A stretch of DNA of 64,000 nt, taken from the NCBI GenBank assembly GCA_030549495.1, contig JAUIRK010000866.1, positions 496,001 through 560,000 of the forward strand, given 5' to 3'. This document shows positions 1-12,977 of this stretch, in pieces. This stretch comes from Nectonema munidae. Lineage: Eukaryota; Nematomorpha; Nectonematoida; Nectonematidae. The first letter of the stretch is position 1. Every line of letters starts with the position of its first letter. A model generated the notes under the pieces. It saw only the letters and a program-made list of their open reading frames with translations. It was not told where the DNA came from and searched no databases. The translations under genes were made by a program, and so were the position numbers.

Positions 1-1657
1 TATTTACAAAGTTATTTAACTTTATATTTGAAGCTATTTTTGCAGCTTATTTTACATAGACCGTTAAAATACATATTTCAGAATCCATTAGAAAATATGG
101 ACAAAAATAAGATAATAAAAATTATTACGGTTATTCTATATAAAATCTTGCATGAACCACAATGATTTAGATAAACATTTATAAAAATAATTAACACCGT
201 AAATACAAAACTGACAAAAATTTAATCACCTATAAAAGTAAATTTAAATATTAATAAACTTTTATCCTTTGATATTTACAATTTTCCTCGGATATTAATA
301 ATTAAAAAATCTTTATTGAACATCATTGTGAAGACTGAAAAAATCTAGAGGTAGAGGTAGTGGCATAGTGAAATTTAAAAAATGTGGTAGCACAAAGGGG
401 CATATTTTTTCAAAAATATAAAAATCTCTAATTTTTTAGAAACTTAATCAAAAAAATTTTTATTAAAAAAGTTAAAGCCTACTATATTCTTTCAAAAAAA
501 ATTCATCACTTAATGCTGATAAATTTAAATTAGCTTAAAATTTTTAAAAGCATAAATTAGGAAAGGGGTCCCGGCTCGAAAGTCCCCGTCTCGACTAGGT
601 AGAAATACATTCTTTTACAAGTATAATTTGGATGAGTTACTTTTTAAATATTTTTTGAATAATATCAACAAACTATAAAAAATAATTTTGTTAAGCTATT
701 GATGGAAGGTTGATAATATTAAAGCCTTTGTGAATTTAATCGATTTTATTTGATTGATCCGAAAGCTGGCGTATAGCTTATTTATAAATAAATTGAGTGA
801 ATTTCATCTAAGTGGATGATGTCGCAGGAAGGTAAAGAATAAAATAAAAAAAGTAGAGGGGGAAAATGTATTTTAAATATGATATAAATATATTTATATA
901 TTTATTAAACCATGCACATTATAAAACTAATTCATTGCGGATTTTCAACATTTTTAATTAATAAGGAAATTTTCATAATAAGGTGATGTTATGTTAGATG
1001 TCATATATATTATTAATGTAGGAACTTTCTGTAATTAACAATTTATAGTAAAGTGATTTCTAAAACAAGATTTTTTGGGCAAACTAATAGTAAATGATTT
1101 GCGTTTTCTATTACCTCGCAGCAAAAACGGCAGAGGTTATTACAGGATTTTCCAATTACTTGTAAAATAATTTTGCACATGCTATTGCCTGATAGCAATT
1201 TAATCTATATGCTTGATAGAGAATGATAGTTAAATCTCTTAGGTTGGGACAGAAATTCGAGAATATTATAAATTATAAGTAAATAGATTGTAAGAGTAAA
1301 AAAATATTAAGTTTGGATACTATTGATCATAAAATATTTTTTTATGCAGTATGTGCATTAGAGATATAACCTTTTTGACTTTTTTTTCTAAATCAAAAAC
1401 CCTATCACACCATATAATGAAACTTTCCATTTGATTAACAAAAATATCATTTTTGAACATTTTGGCGCCAAAAAGGTAGCGCGCATCGCTGTTTGAATAT
1501 TCATTCATTACTTCTCTTATTTAATTATATTGATTCATTCATTTTTGTCTTTATTTCTTTCACGTAATGTTTTTTTCCCTTCATAATCATATTTTTAATC
1601 TTTTTCGTAAAATTTGAGTTTTTTTTTCAGATTAATGAAACAATTTATTTTAATTAA
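1..1657. other. AT-rich intergenic DNA, no gene seen
   Basis: No supported gene. A 62-codon minus-strand open frame at 1320-1508 has no recognisable motif, and its flanks carry stops in all frames. A short GC-richer patch near 565-600 stands out from its AT-rich surroundings but matches nothing I know. Confidence 0.5.
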
Positions 1658-2640
1658 ATGAGTAATGGAAATTGTGTCAAGAAAAGGCCAAAAATTCCTC
1701 TTGTAACTACATGTTTATCTGGTTTCTGCAAAATGCTAACCAATAAACAAATCATTGGAAGGTATTTAAACTTGTTCTAGAGCCAGAAAGGTAAGAAAGC
1801 AAGGATCAAAATTTTAGCAGTAGAATTAAGTCAAATATGGAATGAGTTAAACTTTCTAAAAATTTCGAAACAGCAAGTGGTGTTGAAAGTTGGAAAAGTT
1901 ATTGATTTGTATTAAAAGTACAGGAAAAATAAAACTGAAAAATTGAAGGAGGAGATGAAAAGTTTTTTTGATATGACTAAAGCTGACGATTTTTGGCTGA
2001 GTTCAGAGAATAACGTCATTTATCATACACAGATTCCAACAGCGGGTTAGGTTATTCAACAAGATCTGAGGGAAGCATCACATCAATACATATTTCAAAG
2101 CGCGTTAAAGTTTTGAGATCGTCTTATAATAAATCGACATCTTCGTGTGTTCCTACTGAGTCAAACACTGGTTCTGAAAGTTATAGTCTCACTGAAATTG
2201 AAAATGATGATGAATTTTTCCCGGATGAAAAGAATGAAACAAAGAAAAAGTATAACTCAACGAAATCCGCCGCTAAGCTTGTAACACGGCATTGTTTGTC
2301 TACCAGAAAGGCTTCAGTTTTATTTAGTTCTCTGAAACTTGATGGATTGATATTGAAAGTCCGAGTCAGATTGGGGTGTGGAAAAAGTTTGTTAAAGAAT
2401 CTGAAAGTTTTAAGGAAAATTAAGGATATTTTGAAATCGGAAGTGTTTTGTTTACATTTTTATGGGAAAAGTATTAAAAAAAAAGAGTATCAAGTGGTTT
2501 GTCTTCAAAATAGCAAAACAGAATCAATTTTGCAATACTAACCTGCAGAAATGGTTCTTCTAAAGCTATTTTTGAAGAGTTAGTGAAACTTATGGATGCT
2601 TTTGACGCTTGGCAGAGTATTAAAATGATTATATGTATTT
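1658..2640 (+). pseudogene. Decayed transposase-like gene (family uncertain)
   Basis: A protein-like signal runs through this stretch but changes frame and meets stops. It opens with ATG at 1658, followed by a basic N-terminus. A helical part follows (ISKQQVVLKVGKVIDLY), then the tract WLSSENNVIYHTQI. The longest open stretch (2113-2541, 142 codons) has an acidic linker (FFPDEKNE), a KSAAKLVTRHCLSTRKAS segment and EYQVVCLQNSKTE. The signal ends at DAFDAWQSIKMIIC (2590-2634), which looks like the lead-in to the first catalytic Asp of a DDE-type transposase. I recall similar multi-copy proteins from arthropod genomes, but I cannot name the family or its superfamily. Downstream sequence after 2640 loses the signal, so the C-terminal half is absent. 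It is likely an old, 3'-truncated copy. Confidence 0.5.
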
Positions 2641-4470
2641 TTATAAATTTTATCTCTCTTATTAAGCTAAATTTCATAAAAATTCATTTATTATCTATAT
2701 CCACAATTAAATGTCTAGCTAAAAATGTACTTTTAGATGCCAAAGTTAATCTATATAAATACTTTTCTTCCAAATATCCATTAATTTTTTTACAATCTCT
2801 TTAAATATAAGCAATTTCTTTTCTAGTGAATGTGTAACATTTGACTTCTGTATTCTTTGGTAGCAAGGCTCCTCTAAAAATTTATTTTACCCCTCCCCCC
2901 TTAAATGCTTTTCTTTTTTGCTAAGATATAACGATTATAAGAATGATGATAAATGTCGATTTATTTATCAATTTTCTTCTTTCGTATAATATAAAAATTA
3001 CTTTTTAATGAATTTTTTCCAAGTTATTATTTATTTATTTTATATATATAGGTGAGATCAATTTTAGCGGTACATTTTCTGAATTAAGCTGCGTTGAAGT
3101 GTTTTTTTTTAATATCATGGGTGGCATTGCTGATTTCAAAACGTCAAGATAGGAAGATTCCAAAATGGGTATGTGTCTTAATATTTTCAGTATTCTAATT
3201 TCTTTTTTTATGCTACATATATTTGTATATCTTATTTAATTTTAGGAAGATTTGAATATAGTTCAGGTATGCTAGAAATCGAAGAAATGGAGTCGAAATA
3301 ATGGAAGAATGAGGTCTTTGAAAATAAATCTCTCTTAATGGTCCAGAGTATAAAAATATAATCTCATCCCTAACATCAGATTCTTTTGTTTTGTTTCTGT
3401 CTATTATTGTGTGGACCATCAAGATGTTACATATTTATCAAATAAAGCATTATCTTCTTAATTTTGTTATATTAAATTAAATATCTATATTATGAAACAA
3501 ATCTTCCCAACATATGTCTTAGCAACTCATCGTATAATTTATAAATTATTTTTCCTCAGATATTATAGAGTAAAACTAATATACTTTTTTCATATACTTA
3601 TACGAAAAAATATATGCTATTTTTTTGTTTGTTTGTTTGTATTTGTATACAAATTTATCAAATTTTTACACTTAATATTTTATATGTTTCATATTTATGT
3701 GATATCAATAAATCTTCTTCTTCTTCTTCTTCTATAATTTAGATTTATTTAAGAGTACGATATGGATAAATTCGTATAAACTGTAAAATGTTTGTAATAT
3801 CGGATATACGTAAAAAAATTATTGATGATAAATTCGATAATATTCTTCCATCTATATTGTATCTTTCACTGATTTCATCGAATTTGTAGCTCTTCCAATA
3901 TTCAAATTCTAAAAAATAAAAAGAACTTATTTTATAGTGTTATGGGAATTCAATTTACCTCTTATTTCTTTGATCCATTTTTTTGATAAACTTTCTTCTA
4001 CCAGGTTTTAGAGCTACTTTTATCACACTTTTTAAGGTTAGTTTACCATCGTTGGACAATGTGAATACCCTTTCTTATTGTAACTTGGTGTATTCATTAT
4101 ACTTTCTTTTTCTTATTTATCTGTAAAAACTTTCCAACTAGCTTGGCTTATTTTATATTTCAAACCCCGGTTTATTAATTCATAATCACCTGATCCGTAT
4201 AAAGCTTCTTCAATTTGAAAATAGCCCGTTAAGAATAGGCTTAAAAATATTCTTCTGAAATATAGTTTCTTTTGAGGCTCGAGTCTAAAACTATTATAAA
4301 AATAATCTTATGTGATAAATAATAAAAACTTTGTAATCTTTAAAAAGCTTTTAACAGAGCTATTTGTTGAAATGACGATTTAAATCGGTACTTACTAAAT
4401 TAGAAAACTCAAACGATGATTTTTGAGTTGTGAACTACCACCTTAAATCTATATATACATAAATTACAAC
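2641..4470. other. Intergenic DNA with simple repeats
   Basis: No gene supported. There is a short CTT microsatellite at about 3713-3733, and open frames such as 3492-3737 are low-complexity, F/Y/L-rich products of AT-rich DNA. Confidence 0.5.
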
Positions 4471-4620
4471 CAGGGGCGTAGCCTGTAGAGGAGGCATAGC
4501 TAATTTTACTGCCCCAACTTCGTGTTTTGGATTTAGGGTAGATTTTTTATATAAGCATGAGCACGTATATGTAAATTTTGCCCCCTCCCCCTCAACTTCC
4601 CATTTCTGGCCACGCCAATG
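4471..4620. mobile_element. Short hAT-type MITE (150 bp)
   Basis: The left end reads CAGGGGCGTAGCC and the right end is its imperfect complement (GGCCACGCCAATG), as in many hAT-type MITEs. The 8 bp outside each end are attacaac (4463-4470) and actataac (4621-4628), which match at 6 of 8 positions. That fits an aged 8-bp target duplication. There is no coding capacity. Confidence 0.55.
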
Positions 4621-5716
4621 ACTATAACACACTGTGTACAATACTGTCTATATATACATAACATTTCAAATACAATAGTATGCAATATTTATATGGAAAT
4701 AACTGAGTCAAATAAATAAACTTGGGTAGTATATAAATAAATAAGGCTTATACAGAGCACTGGATTCGCGTTCAAGCTGTAGAAAGTTATTTTCTGTATA
4801 TTTATTTTTTGAAAAACATGTTGACTCAAAAGCGTATAAGGAAAAATATATAGAATCAAGCCTGGCAAAAATGTGTGTAGAGGTTGTCCGAGGCAAACAA
4901 TTTTATCAACACTATATGTATATCTGATATTCAAAAAAATGGGATATACTCTAAATTTAACAAGTTTATATAAAATATTTTAATATAATCTAAGAGCGAG
5001 ATGATATATTAATTAAACTAGGTTGCTAGTATCATAAATTCATAATGCTAAATAATTTTTACCCTGATTACGTTTATTTCGGGCCACAAAAGCAAAATTA
5101 TTTTGAGATCTCAGAATAAATTGATAGGAACCCTTGTGCGAAAGAGAAAGATAGTGCAAGTTCTAGATAAAAAAAATAACAATTTATTTAGTCAAGTTAA
5201 GTTTTGTAGAAAAAGGGAAAAACAATTACATAAAAAATATTAGTAACATTTTTAATGAAACAATATAGGGTATACTTTTTTATGTTTGTTACAGATTTAT
5301 TTATTCATTCAATTGTATTTAATATAGTTTTGAATCAATAAATTCGAATTTTTGTTTATATTTTTGTGTATCTTGTTATTTGTTAGTGACCCTACTATTT
5401 AATTAGTTTTTTACCCATGCGCGCTAGGTTTTTTGAACATTTTACGCTAAAATTGGCATTTTTTAGTCTCTAACAAAATTATTCATCGGAAACCACTACA
5501 GGTTTTCAAGTTAAAAAAAGTTATATCCCTAATGTGCATGCGCAATTGTTTCGTACATATTTGATCTAAGCTGAAGTTCCTGTTTGTGAGGTCTCCAGCA
5601 AGCGAAGACACAAAAAGTAGATATCGCAGATGATAGTGCCGCCACTTCCTCGACAGCGATATTTTTGTCTCTCTGTTATGATTTGGGGATGATTATTTTG
5701 TTAAAATCTTGGACAT

Positions 5717-5760
5717 GGATCGCCAAACTACTGCCTGAGGGCCGGACCCTGTCCGAGAAG
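5717..5760. mobile_element. Remnant hAT terminus
   Basis: The run GGATCGCCAAACTACTGCC followed by GAGGGCCGGACC resembles the terminal region of Charlie/ZBED-type hAT elements (GTCGCCAAACTACGGCC, then GGGCCGGA). No matching opposite end was found nearby, so this is a solo relic. Confidence 0.4.
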
Positions 5761-6329
5761 TAAGTTTATTCTGCTCTTGTAAGACTTAAATATTGCTTCG
5801 CATAAATACGTCTTACAAAATATGAATTTTTGAAATTAAAATACAGCGTATACAGAAAATACATATAATAAATTAGCAGAATGCATCATATGTTTGATTG
5901 TCAAAGACAATATTGAGGATATTGTTACCTCCTAACTTCCTTTGGTTAGAATTCGTGTATGAAATATTTTTCATTAAAAAGGACCTGTTACATATATGAT
6001 ATATTGCTTAAATAAAAATGTCAAGTGGTATGATGATCCACTTTAATCATCCACATAGAATTGTATATGAAATACTAGATAGGCTAGATTCCGTGTTCAT
6101 GAACTGGTTTATGCTGAATTCAGCGGTTTTCAAAAGATTTTATAATACGTTTTGTTTTTTTTAATAAATATTTCATACTCAAGATAATTGTAGAATGTAT
6201 TATAAGCCAAAATATACAAAAAAAAAGTATATTTTTACTATATATCTAATATGCAGCGATTTTTTGAAAAATTTTTACAGAACTCATTTTCAGGCATACA
6301 TTACTAATTCAATTGCCACTTCGACATAT

Positions 6330-7080
6330 TTTTTGACCGTATTATCCAAAATCCAGTACAGAAATAAAATAAGCATAGTCGATTTGGTATAAAACAGATA
6401 TTTTATTTCTTTGAAAATATTTTTGAAGACAGTATCTAGAAGTAAACCGCAAATCCGATTCGAAGATTTGATTGGCACATTTAGACATTTAAACCACTAA
6501 ATGCAAAAAATGATTTCAGAAAAAAAAATTATCATGGTCGAATTGGTATAAAAACATATATTTCATGTAAAATTAGAGAGAATATTTTGGGATATAGTTT
6601 TCAGACGTAAACCGCAAATTTGATTGACGCTAGCAGTAAAACCTCTAAATGCGAAAACTGTGTTCAGAAATGAAATCATCATGATCTATTTGCTATAAAA
6701 ACATATATTTCATCTAAAATTTGAATCAATATTTTTGGAAACAAATTTTAAAACTAAACGCAAATTTGATTGATACTTATAGATATTTTCAAATTCAAAC
6801 TGCAAAAATTGATGTCAATAAATGAAACTAGCATGGTTAATTTGGTGTAAAAACATATATTTAATTGTAAAATTTGAATGAATGTTTTTGGAGACAATTT
6901 TTAGAAGTAAATCGCAAATTTGATTAACACTTATAGGTATTTTCACATCCTAAATGTAAAAAATAAGTTCAGAAATGAAAACAGCATGAATGATTTGGTA
7001 TAAAATCATATATATCATGTAAAATTTGAAGGTATATTTTATTAGATATATTTTTGATCAACCAAAATTTGATTGACATT
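6330..7080. repeat. Divergent satellite, about 150-bp period, about 5 copies
   Basis: A unit containing TTTGGTATAAAAACATATAT, a TTTCATGTAAAATTTGAA stretch, AGAAGTAAACCGCAAATTTG and a TTCAGAAATGAAA stretch recurs. The GGTATAAAA landmark falls at 6386, 6545, 6692, 6844 and 6997, spacings of 159, 147, 152 and 153 bp. Copies are diverged, with many substitutions and small indels, so the array looks old. The period is close to nucleosome repeat length, as in many satellites. Confidence 0.75.
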
Positions 7081-10000
7081 TTCTAAAAAGTAGCTATGAT
7101 TATTGAAAAAATTAAATATATAAAGTGTTATGCATTCCAAACTGTATATAATTATAAATTTTCAAGGTATTTATTATGTAGATCCTAAGTTATAAGATTA
7201 GTACAATAATGTGAAAATTTTGCTAAAAATTTTAATTTTTGATTTTGATTTAGTTTTGGATATGAAAGGGTCATTCAACTACCATGGAAACGGTTTTGCA
7301 TCTAGCGATTTTAGGAAAAGTCACAAAATTTGAAGAGATATGATTCAGCCAATTTTCTACAATTAATTTTTTAGTGAAGGGAGGGGGGCGTTTTATGCCC
7401 CCAGCACTAGAGGGTTAATACTTTTCTAAACCTAGAAATAGAAATGCTCTAAATAGAACAGTTTTCCATTATTTTTATAATGAATAGGAATATTTGTGTT
7501 GTGAAAACAATTTAATAAAAATAAAATGTTTTTGTGACTAAACAGCCAGTCCCAAATTATCTATTTTGGTATACTAGCTGTTTTTGAACTAGCTGTTTTG
7601 GTCAAGCTATTTAGTCGTATAACCATTTTCAGATTCATTGATTATGGTGCCGTTTATTTTCTAAAAAATAGCAGGTAGCAATGTCAAAATGAAACATATC
7701 AAAAAGTATTAAATATAAATTACCATTTCATTATAGATAAGCCTATAATAAATGTAAACCACCATTTTCAGATACGTTTAAGATTCCTTTATTTTTCACA
7801 AAACAGCAAGTATCAACGTCAATCAAACGTTACCTAAACTGTCAAAAAATTATTAAATGAAGCAAGTGACACATTAAGCCCAAATTTGAAAAATTCCACT
7901 AGGTTGAAATTATTGTTGTTTATTTTTGACAAAGCATTCTATAAAACATCCATGCTTTTGACGTCAATTTTTTATTTTCCTTACACACTCCAGTCCTCAG
8001 CGAATCTCAATCAAATCAGTCCAACTGTTGATATAATCATAAAACTTAAATATTGCGTATTTTTTTTTATCATCTTTAGTTTAAAGTAACAATATGATGT
8101 GAAATTTTTAACTCCCCCAAAGCGAAAAAATTTAACTTCTGTGAAAATTTCTTGATTTAGAAAAAATGAAGCCACTATGTATCTTGATAATATGTTTTAT
8201 TCTTAGAAGTTAACCTCTTTATTATATCGGAATACCACTTTTATTCATCTTTTTTGAAAAATTTTTATTAAAAAATTCAAATATGTCACGGAAAGCAGCA
8301 AATTATTTTGAAGTTTAGAAGATACCAAAACATAGATGCCTATTCAGAAAGTATAATTTTTTCAAAGAGGTTGGTTACCTTAACTCAGCCCATAAAAATG
8401 ATGTTTTCAAAAATTTTGTCTCAGGCTAAAGTTTGATGATAAGTGATTCTAATGTAAGCTTTCATTTTTTCTTTGTTAGTGTTATGTGTGGATAGTTGAA
8501 TCATTCAGGACATTTTCGTTTTTTTCTTGGATATAAATATTTGTTCTTTTAATAACTTCTTTAAAAATTGTATTTATAAAAAGATCTAAACATTCTAAAT
8601 GATTGCTTGCTTCAACATTATTTCTAATGCCAACACGATCTCTCATTGTATTTTATTTATTTTGTATTCTTATATTTGAAGATTTTGCTGTTGAACATTT
8701 TCTTTTTTGAGGATGAAGAAGATGTTTCTTTATTTTTCTGTGCTAATAACCTAATTTGGTAATATTTCGTGGCTATAAAATTTAGAATTTAGTTTTAAGC
8801 AATAATGCATTTCAGTGCAGAATAATCAATTCACCTAACCAATTCATTTGATATGAACCCAGCTTGTTGACAATTAGTGAGATGAGAGGCTGAGAAAAAT
8901 CTAACTTTTAATCAATATTGCATCGGATAGTGGGGTTGTCGAATAATCTACTGTCGGATAAATGAGTTCTGACTCTATTACTAATGAGTCTTCAAATACA
9001 ACTCTTTCCATATGGTCTTTAGAAGACAAAGACGTTTTTAACTTTCGAATACAAAATATTGAATCATTTTTAGAGATGGTATAAAACCTTCACATGGTTA
9101 GAGTATAGCATATCTAGCGATAGACTATACAGATATACTGTGACCAAATTACATGTGATAAATAGTGATTTATCATATAAGAATCATTTTGTTCCCTTGT
9201 TGAACTTGAATAGTGGATTCACAAACTTTCTAAAAATTTTCGGCATAGCGGTATAACAATAATTTTTTAATAGCTTCGGCTCTACTTTAAAAAACATAAA
9301 TCAACATATAAACTACTGTACTTGACACAATTGTTTATTCAAAAATTGTCTGAATAATCCAATCCATCTTATTGAGATGGATATGCATCTACTTTGCCTA
9401 AACCAGTTTTTCTAAATTTAGTTGTTTCGGCCCATGCAACTCTCATATCTTTACTCACTTCCTATCTTTTTCGGAATTCGGTTTCAATGACAAGTGGAAT
9501 GGAAAACGCTTGCTCGCAGTCATATGTAGTGGGAAATCTATCAGCATATGACACTCCCATTCCAATCGAAAAATGGCTATGAGACATTTCACGAAAAACA
9601 TATTTTGCACCTCGTCAATCATTAATCAAAAAAATAAACTGTTTTGAATTAAAAACTCTCTTGGTGCGAGATTACTAATCGAGATTATAAACGGAGTTTT
9701 GATAAAATGATAATTTTTTCATTTTTTTGTAGATTAGAAAAATAAAGAAAATAAGATGAGCTGTTTTATGGCCTCCAGTACATCTTTATCGATAAATTTA
9801 CATCAACAAATATGTTCAATAGAGCAAAATTTTTCTTATCTAAGAATGCGGTTATTTTATTTTTATAAATATTTTGAGATAATTTTATCACCTCTAGACG
9901 ACCTCTAAATTAATTTATTGACCTTTCTTAAAATTTTTAGTAAAAAGAATTGCAATTCACTTAGTTAGTTAGTAGTTTCAGGGAGATGATTCTGCTTATT

Positions 10001-10366
10001 AGTTCAAACTTTTATCTCCAAGATATTGGGAAAAAGCATATCGCAAGTTGGTATATAATGAGGACCACAAAATGTATAAATAAAATACCCAACTTCAAAA
10101 GAATTACAAGGGAGCAGAAGAAAATGAAGACGTGGAAAATAAAAAGAAATTTGATTTCGAACTCTTAGCTCCCAAGTTTAAAAGGATCTCCATGGTGATA
10201 AGAAGTCATTAGCGATAAAGTTAATTAAACAAGTTTCTGTTGCATCATTTACATGAAATGGAAATAAAAGTTTGCATTTAATTAATAAATAAAAACTAAT
10301 CAAAAGCGTATGCAAGTTTCATGATTCGTTGCTTGTAACAGGTATTGTTCCATAATCCAAGAGCTG
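7081..10366. other. Intergenic DNA, no gene supported
   Basis: AT-rich sequence without a convincing coding frame. A 62-codon frame at 9394-9582 lies in slightly GC-richer DNA, and the reverse strand there (about 9380-9590) also reads as partly protein-like. I recognise no family on either strand. Confidence 0.4.
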
Positions 10367-10999
10367 TTATTCGTAAAACGTAATCTTAGAATTCAGGAAC
10401 TTGATCAAGCGTGGCAAGGGTGTGACTAAACAATTAAGCACATGTGGATTTCGAGGAAAACTTCTGATGAGGTCGGGAAACGAATGAATGAAACGCAAGA
10501 GATGTAGAATTGAGCAGAAGGAAGAAGGAGAGCGTGAGTTTTCGTGTAGATCTCCGTTCAAATTAGCCTGCAATTGCTTGAATGTTTCCAATTCACGAGT
10601 GTACAACAACTTTGCGAAAACCACGAGATCAAAGAAGGAAATCAATTGTTCGCAAAAATTGTCTTCACGTGGTGGGTAAAATAAGGGTAACCTTTTTATG
10701 ATGCCACGTTCAAGTCGTTCTTGATAGTACTCGTTTCTCATGTATACTGGAAAATTGTGAAGAATTTGGATGACGGAGTCAGTTTTATAGAAACAAGCAA
10801 CGCTAGGGTACTGGCAAAGGGAGTCTTTTATGAGAACTTCATTGAGGTTATTGGTTAGGGCTAAATCAATCTCCGAATTAGTGAGGGGTGATGAAACAAG
10901 ATTTGAGACTATTGTTCGGTAAACAAAATTTTTTCGCTGATTCTTTGTAGACTTTCTTCGAGGGGATGCCTTGCGAAAATTTGCTTTCATATCAGACAT
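10367..10999 (-). CDS. MRG-domain protein (MRG15/MSL3-type), single exon
   Basis: The frame encodes 210 residues. The C-terminal two thirds follow the MRG fold pattern of MRG15/MSL3, adaptors in histone acetyltransferase/deacetylase complexes. Residues 73-83 (TDSVIQILHNF) match the VDSVLEEY helix. Residues 122-143 (FFDLVVFAKLLYTRELETFK) match the YFNVMLGTQLLYKFERPQY signature. SILHLLRFIHSFPDLI (163-178) matches GAPHLLRLFVRIGAML, and LPRLIKFLNS (195-204) matches the final LHDFLKYLAKN helix. Residues 1-25 are basic. No chromodomain is present, unlike full-length MRG15 (about 360 residues). Just upstream on the minus strand a pyrimidine-rich tract ending in CAG (intron end at 11006) reads in frame into the ATG, so an upstream exon is possible. 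It may also be a divergent paralogue or old retrocopy. The open frame over 630 bp argues for selection. Confidence 0.7.
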   Translation of the reverse strand: MSDMKANFRKASPRRKSTKNQRKNFVYRTIVSNLVSSPLTNSEIDLALTNNLNEVLIKDSLCQYPSVACFYKTDSVIQILHNFPVYMRNEYYQERLERGIIKRLPLFYPPREDNFCEQLISFFDLVVFAKLLYTRELETFKQLQANLNGDLHENSRSPSSFCSILHLLRFIHSFPDLIRSFPRNPHVLNCLVTPLPRLIKFLNSKITFYE

Positions 11000-11018
11000 C
11001 TTTTTCTGAAGGGAAAAA
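11000..11018 (-). promoter_or_regulatory. Putative 3' splice site before the MRG frame
   Basis: On the minus strand CTTTTCTTTTTCCCTTCAG lies directly before AAAAAGATG. The tract is a strong polypyrimidine/acceptor match. The two codons between the AG and the ATG are open, so the annotated Met could be internal to a longer spliced protein, or the intron could be in the 5' UTR. Confidence 0.4.
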
Positions 11019-11220
11019 GAAAAGAGGGTTTAACCAGTTTTCAGACTCGTCATGAGTATCTTAGATAAATACAAAAAATATGACAGAAATATTTTTTATG
11101 TATGTCAATTGATGTTTCTTTCCCAGTTTCTAGCACTAAATTTTGCTCCTAGAAAGACTTTACTTTCCGGGATTTATGCATTTTTAATTTAATTGTCTAC
11201 ATCTAGCAAAATATGAACTG

Positions 11221-11432
11221 ACAGGTTGGAGATAAATCATCGGAGAATACAGGTTGGAGATGAACCATCGTAGTATACAGGTATATAGGTAATAACTTAT
11301 GTAGCATTGTCTTCCCCAATGAGGTATATCAAATCTTACATCTAGCAGAATGTGAACAGAAAGTTGAACATTTTCTCCCTAGTCATCTGTATATGGAATA
11401 GAAACCATCGTAGTATACAGGTTGGAGATGAT
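11221..11432. repeat. Short direct repeats (ACAGGTTGGAGAT / CCATCGTAGTATACAG)
   Basis: ACAGGTTGGAGAT occurs at about 11221 and 11249, and CAGGTTGGAGATGA again near 11419. ACCATCGTAGTATACAG occurs near 11264 and 11405. These are interspersed partial duplications of a roughly 30-bp unit in otherwise unannotated DNA. Confidence 0.5.
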
Positions 11433-11901
11433 ACTCAAGTTGTCTACCCGCGTTCAAGCGTACAGGTTATGAGAATATATCATTACATAACAGAGAAGTG
11501 TTTCCTAAAACTTTTCATACTGAAAAAATATTTCTTCAAATGTATTTTTAAAGAATCTCGCATTATACAAATGATGTGTGTGTATGTGAGATAAAATTTT
11601 GAAACAAAATATTTATGGTAAAATAAAGTTAATATTGTTATTCAGAATGATAAGAGAAATCGAAAAATGTATAATACTTATATATTTGTTGAATATATGT
11701 GAAGTCATAATTTTGAGACCGTTTGAAAGGCCTGAAAAATCGAAAATTTTAAAATTAAATAAATAAATATTTAAAAAACTAGTCTTATACGATTTGGTAC
11801 GTTGATTCTAAATATGTAAGTTGTTTGAAATGAATCGAAGTTCATAGTCAAAAAAAGTATTTAAAAAAATTCAAACTTAAAATATTAATAGATTTTCGTA
11901 A

Positions 11902-12959
11902 TCAGTAGATTTCTTGAAGTATAATTGGATGTTGTAAAAAATCATATAAAGAAGTAGGAGGTTCGTTAAAGTGTAGATTACAGAAGTTAAGAAGTTTAAC
12001 ACGCAAATCGTGAAAAATTGGGCAGTAGAGAATTAAGTGTAGGGGTGTTTCGATGTAGGGACAACCAAATCTACATAATGGATTGTTGTGAAGTTTGAAT
12101 CTTTAGAAGTAGGAATAGGTTGTGAGAAGTGATGAGAACCACTTGATGGAGTTGCGCGAGAGAGTGATGTTTTTGTTGTGAATGGCAAAGTTTATGAGAT
12201 GACCATGTGTTCAGTATAGATGCATGTGCGGCTTTAATGATAGTGGATAAAGGGAGAGAAGGTAAGATAAAGGAATGCGTGCTTGAAGGTAGTGTTTTAG
12301 ATAGTCTGTCAACACTATTGTTTTCAGTGTAGGTGGAGTGTGCGGGAGACCAATAGATTGTTATTTTGAAATGATTGGAAAGCTGGATAAGTTTTGTGCC
12401 TAAGCTGTAAGAAGATTGAGGCATTTTGTGATTGAGATTTAGGTCGTTGATGATGTTTTGGGCATCGGTGTAACAGTGTATTTGAGTAAAGTTGAGGAAG
12501 TAGATGTGAAGATTGTCTATCTATGAGGTGATTACATGCAGCTAAAATAGCGAGAGTTTCTGTTTCGTATGATGAGGTGTTGGAGTCAGTATGTAGGACC
12601 ATAGATGTAAACGGAGTTGGAGAATTGGTGATGTAAAAGGCGTAGGCAGCTGAAGCATGGAATGCAGTTTTGGAAGCGTCGGTAAAAATAAATAAGTGTT
12701 TTGTAAGAGTGGGATCTGAGCGTTGCTTTTTGATTAGGTTGATAGCGATGTTTTTGTGTTTGCATAAGACCAGATTGTAGGGCGTAATTTTAGAAGGATG
12801 AATAAGAGAGATAGGATGGATTTCAGGTGATACAGAGTAGTGGGTAAGATGTGGAATGTATTTGTTGCAGATGGTGGCAAAATATGAAAGCATTTTGGAT
12901 GAGAAGGGTGTGTATAACGTGGTGAAGTGATGGATAGAGGGTAATGCTTTGAAATTCAA
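11902..12959 (-). mobile_element. LINE 3' half: post-RT region, RNase H and C-terminal Cys/His motif
   Basis: The minus strand encodes the 3' part of a non-LTR retrotransposon of an RNase H-bearing clade (I/R1/LOA-like or Jockey-like). From 12959 downward there is a post-thumb region, then RNase H. RNase H shows LFIFTDASKTAFHASAAYAF with the first catalytic Asp and SSYETETLAILAACNHL with the Glu. After a frame change near 12430-12470 comes IYWSPAHSTYTENNSVDRLS, which corresponds to the WxPxHxGxxGNExAD box. It ends with CRFGCPYIETPLHLILYC, a C-x3-C-x(n)-H-x4-C motif, and a stop at 11902-11904. The frame changes show it is dead. Its 5' neighbour lies beyond 12978 in opposite orientation. Confidence 0.8.
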
Positions 12960-12977
12960 AAGGCAAAACGCATTCTT

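Noticed and set aside
10488-10679. Plus-strand frame over the MRG gene
   Set aside because: It is the antisense shadow of a frame with clear domain similarity.
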